From Sorghum bicolor (Eukaryota; Streptophyta; Magnoliopsida; Poales; Poaceae), in NCBI RefSeq assembly GCF_000003195.3, contig NC_012871.2, positions 48,579,862-48,643,861 on the forward strand: 64,000 bases of DNA, given 5' to 3'. The notes beneath the pieces were generated by a model. That model did not search any database. It had not been told where the DNA came from and saw only the letters and a program-made list of their open reading frames with translations. Both the position numbers and the translations under genes were made by a program. Shown in pieces: positions 57,405 to 64,000 of the stretch (the first letter of the stretch is position 1; each line of letters opens with the position of its first letter).

Positions 57405-59397
57405 ATAATGGTAGATAAAAATTATTACTTATTAATTGTTGCTAATAATTATTCTCAACTAATTAATTTTTTTATTTATGTAAAGATGGAGAATAGGGCT
57501 ACTTGGATGTATGGTTTGCCAAGGTACTCGCAAGCCTATGCTGATGAGGTGAACAAATTTATTACAGTCGCGGTGAATCATGCAAAGACGTTATCAGTAG
57601 GAAATAATTGTTAAGTTATTTGTACCTGTAAAGATTACAAGAACCACTTAGCAACTTATGATGTGGAAATCATCAGATCACATCTGATTAGGCGAGAATT
57701 TGTCCCGAACTACACAGTATGGCTTCATCATGGTGAAGTAATGTTTCTTGACGGCAACAATGATGACCAAGAAGACGATGTTGAAGAAGGCCAATTGTTG
57801 TCCCAATACGCAGACATGTTTGAAGCACAAAAGCAACATGATTCAGCCAATGAACAAGCACGTGGTGATGATGCCGGTGGTGTCGACAATAATGATGGGG
57901 ATGTTGGCGGTGTTGACAATAATAATGCTGGAGCATGTGAGGGGGATGCAGAAAACTTTAACAACTTAGAGGAAATGCTTCGGGCCATTGGACCAGAAAT
58001 ACTACAACAGAAGAAGGGTCTAGAAAATCTAGAGCGAGTGAAAACAGCGTCAAAGGAGACTGTGTATAGTGTTGAGAAGGGCTGTCCAACACACTGGACA
58101 CTGCTCTATTTTGTGCTTGAGCTACTCATCCTGAAGGCTAAGTACAGCTGGTCAGACTGCAGTTTTGATGATCTGTTGCATCTTCTGTCATCTGTGCTGC
58201 CACTGCCGAACTTAGTTCCCTCCAACACATACCATGCTAAGAAGGTCATAAGTCCATTAACAATGGGTGTTGAAAAGATCCATGCATGCCCCAACCATTG
58301 TATCCTTTTTGTGGTAAAACGTTCGAAGGTCTGGATAAATGTCCTCGTTGTGGGGCAAATCGGTACAAGGACAATGACCTTTACAGTGGCGGAGGAGCCT
58401 CCACCGGGAACAAGAGGAGTAAGAAGGGTTCTAAAAAGGTGGTACAAGAATCTCGACCTCCAGAGGACACCCCATTAGGCAACGACGCAAAGAAGAGAAA
58501 AATTCCTGCATTGGTAATGTGGTATCTGCCAGTGACCGACCGCTTGAGGCGTATTTTCCTGAACCCTAAGGAAGCCGCGCTCATGACATGGTGGGACAAT
58601 AAGCGCAAGGTCGATGACGATGTGATTGCACACTCGGCCGATGGCAGTCAGTGGCAGGACTTCGATAATAACAACCCAGTTTGGACCCAAGGAATGTCAC
58701 TACGAGAAGTGTGTGGCTTTTTGACATTCTATTGTGTCATAATATATGCAGTTTATGTCACAAATTGAGTTTCATGACATCAAGGTGACATAAACTGTAT
58801 TGTCAAAAATCCACTGTCACAAAATGATTTTATGACATCTATTTTGCTAAATGTCATAAGTTTATGACGTGTCATTTCAGTGCCATATAATCTTATGACA
58901 CTGGTTTAGTGTCATTAAATCCAGCCTTGCCATGTAGGCAATGCCATGTAGGATGAATTGCTGATATAGTAGGAAGGAGAAAAACGTCACAAAATAAATT
59001 TGGTCTACTAGAGCCTGCAGTTGTTTTTCAGCCCACTCACTCAACAATTACACAATCTTGACAAAATTCCAAGTTGCAAAATATATTGTCAAACTCATAC
59101 ATCCAGGTAGCAATATACATCACGCTATATCTAAGTCACATGTCCAAAATGACAAAGAGCATAGCCCTTTCAACATCTTGAATATTCATCAAGCTAACAA
59201 AAAAAGTGTATAATACAACTATATATAATACAACTATATATTTAGTGAAAACACTAGAACATCCTACCTACTAGAAAGCAGTGTATAATACAACTATAAG
59301 AAACACCACACTGATTGCCAACGGAAGTCCAAATGCTCAACACATAGACAAGATTATTTCGGCGTGAAATCAAATCAGTGGATCCAGCCACCAAACC

Positions 59398-59619
59398 ATG
59401 CTTCCCCCTGGCGAATCTCAGCCATCGCAGCCGACGGAGCGTGCGGTGGACCTCCTGCGTGACCTCCCGACGCACGTCCTCAACAAGATCCTCGGCGGCC
59501 TGCCAGCCGGCGACGTGGTGCGCACGTCTGTGCTGTCGCCGTCGTGGCGCCGCCGCTGGGAGTCCGTGCCAGGCCTCGACATCGAGCTCCACGACGTCCG
59601 CAACGAAGCCGGCGCCTAG
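59398..59619 (+). pseudogene. F-box gene fragment carried by the nested CACTA element
   Basis: 73 codons: MLPPGESQPSQP, then an F-box (DLLRDLPTHVLNKILGGLPA ... VLSPSWRRRWESVPGLDIEL), as in plant F-box/LRR/FBD proteins, ending in TAG at 59617-59619. The same frame continues after the stop for about 55 codons with ASILERC and DDWVQLV, similar to the region after the F-box in such proteins but shortened. The segment is far more GC rich than its surroundings. F-box proteins select substrates for SCF ubiquitin ligases; this piece has only the Skp1-binding domain and is probably a captured, degenerate copy. Confidence 0.75.
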
Positions 59620-59862
59620 GTCTCGGCCGCCAGCATCCTCGAGCGCTGCGGGAGACCCGTCGGCCGCGTCGACGACTGGGTGCAGCTTGTTCGCCAGGCT
59701 TGTCACGCTGTGAAGCAGAGCCTGCAGCAAAGAAATAAATGGCCTGTGAGTGAGTCGCCAGCAAGAATATCGCACCGGCGCTGGCAAACAAAAGCACCAG
59801 CATCCTAGACTAGAGCTGTAAAATGCATGCGGCGGCGGGGCCTAGATCCACACGGAAATCAA

Positions 59863-60282
59863 TTATTTCCCTCTGATTTCACCGGAAATCCAGCCTCCGA
59901 TTGCACTGGAATCGTTGGTCGAGCCAGAGGAGAAACAAGGCAAAACAAAACAAAACAAATCGAACCGAATCCGGCGAGCCAACGCGGTTGCTAAGCACAA
60001 GCAGCGCGGCGGCGGCGGGGCCTGGATCCACTCCCACACGGGATCCAGCATTCTCCGCCCGTCCCTCGCGCTCGCATTGGCCACGCCGCTGCCGTCGCTC
60101 TTTCGCTGCGACCCCGCTGTGCTGGCCGAGCTGGAGCTCCGCTGCTGCGTGATCCCGGCGCCGCTCGCCGCCGCCGCTGTGTGTAAGGAGGAGAGGAGAG
60201 GGAGTGAAGAAACCAGAGGCTCTAGGGTTTGGCCGGTTTTTATATGAGCCGATTTTAAGCTGGTCAAATATAAACCATCCAT
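59863..60282 (-). other. Second GC-rich segment in nested CACTA, possible captured 5' gene end
   Basis: GC-rich 59990-60230. On minus it reads like a plant 5' leader (AAACCCTAGAGCC, CT-rich stretches), and a 139-codon ORF spans it without a recognised domain. Suggests a second captured fragment in opposite orientation to the F-box piece. Confidence 0.3.
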
Positions 60283-63200
60283 CCTAGATCAATGGCTCAC
60301 ATCGCTTGGCCATTAGTGTCTCCCTGTTTGGGCCATTGCTGGGCTTCGGGGAGCCACAGAGGCCTTATCAGGCCAGCACGGGAGTTTCTTATTTTTCAAA
60401 AAAAAAAGTTTCTTCTATTATTTAATATAAGTGCATTGTTTAAGTGTTTTATTTAAAGTTTTAAGCTCATGCGGTGGGTCATTATAGCGTTGCAATTTAG
60501 GACACGAGTGGAGTTGACCATACCGACATACGGTGGGTCATTAAAAGCTCAATATAACGACAGACTATCCAATATTAAAGTTAAATAGAATTAAAGTCCG
60601 ATTGGTAGTAGATTCTTTACTCACGTGGCCCAGCTAGAATAAAAAATCAATTAGGCTGAAATAAACATCTAAAAAATAAAAAATTCTAACGTGGCAATAA
60701 GACATACCAACATCAGAAATATTATTTAAAATAATTCAATAAACATTTTTATGACACAAAATCTTTGTCAAAGGCTCATGACACTACAAAATAGGTCTGA
60801 TGACGTAGAAAATAGTGTCACTAAATGAACTTGAAATAGGTGTATGACATATATTGTGACATACAATTTTCAAATGTCACTAAATTGAAATTTCTAGAAA
60901 ATAACGTCAAAAAATAGATAATATAGTGACGTAATGACTCATTGTCATACTAAATACGTCAAAAAACCACACATCTCTTGTAGTGTGTACGGTTTGCCTT
61001 GAGCACCGATGGAATGAATCCCTTCAACGAGAGGACGATCAACCATAACACTTGGCCAGTGATCTTGACCATGTACAACATCCCAACGTGGTTGTGTCAG
61101 AAGAGAAAGTATCTTTTCCTCACTGTTCTTGTTTCTGGCCCTCAGCAACCAGGCTTTGATATGGATGTGTTCCTTGAGCCTGTGATGGAAGAATTCGAGA
61201 AACTATGGAGGACAGGGGAGCTGATGTATGATGCATTCCAAAAGGAGACCTTCACACTGAGAGCAATAGTATTTGTGACTATCAACGACCACACTGCATT
61301 GTTTGCCTTGTTTGGACAAATCAAAGGCAAGACAGGATGCTTAGTCTGTCTGGATCATACTAAATGGGTGTACCTAGATGGATCTAAGAAAACTGTTTAC
61401 ATCAGGAATCGTCACTTTTTAAAACAAGGTCACAAGTACTGCATCAAACTGTACTTAAAGTATTTTGGCAACATCCCTGAGGATGAAGATCGACCTCCGG
61501 AGAGACGTCATGATGGACAATATGTGTTCCAAATGGTGAAAAATATAAGCGTCATCTATGGAAAGAAGAAAATGGATGGAACACCTAGAGATAGAAGCAC
61601 ACCTCCAATTGAAGGCGTGCCTTTTAAGAAAAAGTAAATCTTCTTTCAGTATCTTGAATATTGGCCACAATTGGAGGTCCCCCATGCCATTGATGCTATG
61701 CATGTGTAGAAGAATGTCTTTGAGAGTCTCATTGCTACCTTGATGGACACACCAAAGTCAAAGGATAGTCTCAAAGCAAGGAGAAACATGGAGCAGCTAC
61801 ATGTGATGCCAGAGCTTCACCCGGTACTTGAAACAAAAACTGGAAAATACACCCTACCCGCGGCTAGCTACAACCTAGACCTAGAAGAGAGGAGAGGTTT
61901 ATGCACTTCTGTGAAGGGGATCAAAGTCCCGACTGGGTTTTCGGCAAACCCGAAGAAGCTAGTGTCGATGAAGGACCTGTTATTTCCACACTTCAAGGCT
62001 CACGATTGTCATATGATGTTGACGGTGTTCCTACCAATCGCAATAAGGGCTACCAAGCCAGAGTTTTTGAAGATGGCTATCACCCGCATGTGCTACTTCT
62101 GGTCGAAGATCTCACAGAAGAAGATTAGCAAGACAGAGCTGAGTGACCTACATGATTTTGTCGTAGAGACCCAAAACCAACTAGAGATGTGTTTACCCCT
62201 CGCTTTCTTCGACCCTATGGTACATCTCATGATTCACATGGTTTATCAGATACAGACGTTGGGCCCTTGCTACTTGCATGAAATGTGGTCGTATAAGCGG
62301 TTCATGTCAGTTCTAAGCCGATACGTGCATAATCGTGCATACCCAGAGGGCGAAGAAGTCATCGAGTGCTGTCAAGAGTTCCTAAAAGTACAGAGAGGGA
62401 TTGGTATTCCCGATTCTCACTACAAGGGTAGGCTGGCTGGGAAGGGCACAAATGGTAGAAAAATCTTCATCGACAATGAATACGCAGAAGTGAGTCGGGC
62501 GCACTACGCTGTCTTGGTGAGCACAAAACTGATGGAACCATATATTGATGAACACATGGAGATCATCCAATCAGAGAGAAATGGTCGTACAGGTGATTGG
62601 GTCATGAAACAACACAAGCAACGCCTAACTTCATGGTTGAAGAACCAAAACATACAGCCTGGAGAAACCATAGATTCTATTACCATCAGTAAGTTGGCAG
62701 CGGGGCCATCAAGACAGGTGACATCTTGGAGTTCTTATGAGATCAATGGGTACACATACTATACCCACGCAAAGGATAGTAAATGTGTGAACCAAAACAG
62801 TGGTGTTCGAGCAGTGGCTATCGGCGTAGGGGGACAAAAGATCGACTACTTTGGCATAATTGAAGATATATGGGAACTTGACTATGGAATTGAGGCACTA
62901 AATGTGGCCCTATTTCGATGTCGCTGGATCAAGCAACATGAATTCAATGAAATCAGACTGAGGGTCATGGACCTTCAGAACATAGGCTACTAGGATGATC
63001 CATGGGTCCTTGCTTCACATGTTACATAGGTTTTCTATATGACCGACCCGCTCAGCATTGTCCCCCCAAAGATGAAACCTAAGCATGTGGTTATCCCTTG
63101 GAAACAACACATTATCAGAGTTGATGGCGTTGATGATGTTGAAGCCTACAATAAGTGTGATCAGATGCCGCTATTTATAGACTTTATTAACAAGATCGGT

Positions 63201-63302
63201 GTTGTGGAAAAAAACCTACCCAAAGACGTATTGCCATGGGAACGAAAAGGTGTGAAGTGGAAAACTATTATGGCGGCGGATACTAATAAATAGTCATTTG
63301 TA

Positions 63303-63466
63303 TGTGTGTGAGACTACATTTATGTATCCATGTGAGACTACATTTATGTATGCGTGTGAGACTACATTTATGTATGCGTGTGAGACTATATTTGTGTATG
63401 CGTGTGAGACTACATTTATGTATGCGTGTGAGACTACATTTATGTATGCATCTGAGACTACATATC
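63303..63466 (+). repeat. 24-bp tandem repeat, about seven copies
   Basis: Unit GTGTGAGACTACATTTATGT plus ATGC, with small variants, just after the transposase stop. Part of the subterminal region of CACTA element 2. Confidence 0.85.
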
Positions 63467-64000
63467 AAATGTAGATCTTGATGAGTGGAACAAACTTGCA
63501 ATTCATGACTTTCGGAGTTGGGGCCGTCTAGGGTCCCGAAAACGTGCGTGTAGCCATGAAAATTTGAAATTTAATAATTTAAGTGGTCCAAACCATCTCA
63601 GATGAATAGTTGACCATTACACCAAATGTGTATCTTGATAAGGGGAACAAACTTTGTATTCATGACTTTGGCATCTGAGACCATCTTGGATCCGGTCAAA
63701 GTGTATTTTTTAAAAAATCCAATGTTTGACTTGGTCAAACTAGGTCAAACTAAGCAATAAAAGACCTCAAATGAAAAAAAAATTGAATACAACATAGTTA
63801 GACCTCATCAAGGTCTACCTTTGATACACAATACATGTTTGCATTTGGAAAAGTTTCGGTAAACTTAGTTCACATGTTTTACCCAAGGCGTGACTTGGTC
63901 AAACCTGGTCAAACGAGGGAGTAAATGACCTCAAATGAAAACTTTTGAATACAAGGTAGTTTGAGCTCATCAAGATACACATTCCATACATAGGACATTT
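63467..64000 (+). other. Subterminal non-coding region of CACTA element 2 (runs off window)
   Basis: No gene. Two diverged copies of a ~50-bp unit (ATCTTGATGAGTGGAACAAA near 63475 and a close variant near 63633) and several TTGGTCAAAC motifs (63730-63915). The terminal CACTA repeat was not reached. Confidence 0.6.

Larger units (their letters stand above)
58698..60985. mobile_element. Non-autonomous CACTA element with captured gene fragments, nested in the transposase
   Basis: 2288 bp bounded by terminal inverted repeats: left CACTACGAGAAGTGTGTGGC, right end complementary to CACTACAAGAGATGTGTGGT, flanked by TSD TGT (58695-58697 and 60986-60988). Both subterminal zones (58715-58920 and 60740-60960) are packed with TGACA/TGTCA and TATGAC motifs in both directions, typical binding-site arrays. 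Removing it with one TSD joins the transposase at a conserved stretch just before LSTDGMNP. No transposase inside. Confidence 0.9.
57486..63293 (+). pseudogene. TNP2-type CACTA transposase (element 2), broken by an insertion
   Basis: Starts MENRATWMYGLPRYSQAYAD after a splice-acceptor-like TAAAG. Domain order: transposase-associated N-terminal domain (LIRREFVPNYTVWLHHGE), tnp2 core (KCPRCGANRYK, VMWYLPVTDRLRRIF, then LSTDGMNPF, NTWPVILTMYN, FTLRAIVFVTINDH), DUF4218-like part (HLMIHMVYQIQTLGPCYLHE) and DUF4216-like part (YTYYTHAKDSKC, YFGIIEDIWELDYG). Damage: TAA at 57612, frameshift near 58310, frameshift near 58690, a 2288-bp element at 58698-60985, TAA at 61635, TAG at 61707, TAG at 62991, TAG at 63027, final stop 63291-63293. 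Longest open pieces are 57663-58478 and 61740-62993. It would have catalysed cut-and-paste transposition; inactive here. Confidence 0.88.

Overview
The window is plant nuclear DNA from a grass (Poaceae; the very GC-rich LTR segments and the element lineages fit a panicoid, but the species cannot be fixed). It is a repeat-dense intergenic block. Almost everything is nested transposable elements, with about 6.7 kb of gene-bearing host DNA (14737-21475) holding two REM-type B3-domain genes facing each other. No rRNA, functional tRNA or CRISPR was seen.

Layout. 1-3457: right part of a ~3.95-kb LTR of a Ty3/gypsy chromovirus (family A). It is inserted in 3458-5596, the 3' end of a plus-oriented Athila-like element (family B), which is itself inserted (5-bp target CCTAC) in the left LTR of a minus-strand SIRE-like Ty1/copia element (5597-14736). 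14737-21475: host sequence with a short gene end, a perfect 34-bp inverted repeat, a two-B3-domain gene with a frameshift (+) and a well-structured multi-exon two-B3-domain gene (-). 21476-54535: a minus-strand family B element carrying gag-protease and an ATHILA-ORF-like gene but no reverse transcriptase or integrase. Nested in it are (i) a nearly complete family A chromovirus (24155-38735, plus strand) and (ii) a related Athila-like element, family C (38830-48159, minus strand, perfect 5-bp target duplication CTATT) that does encode RT, RNase H and integrase. 54536-64000: CACTA (En/Spm) remnants: the 3' end of one element stopping at 57404, a decayed TNP2-type transposase (57486-63293), and inside that a 2288-bp non-autonomous CACTA element (58698-60985, TSD TGT) that carries an F-box gene fragment.

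The most striking observation is the extra ORF of the family A chromovirus (28922-29965). Its first ~28 residues copy the histone H3 N-terminal tail (ARTxxTARKSTGGxAPR). The H3 lysines at 4, 14, 18 and 23 are replaced by arginine and 27 is displaced, while K9 in its TARKST context is intact. A globular part, a long coiled coil and an acidic tail follow. The same element ends its polyprotein with a chromodomain-like segment, so the element has both an H3K9-tail mimic and a candidate reader for that mark.

The second signal is regulatory. The Athila-like families B and C carry a pair of GC palindromes (core GGGCGCCC or GGCCGCC) whose starts are exactly 21 bp apart. The pair occurs in all five LTR copies and again in front of the 3' ORF of each element, always upstream of a TATA box. 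Families B and C share U3, primer site and 3' non-coding sequence but have complementary coding capacity, which suggests an autonomous/non-autonomous partnership.
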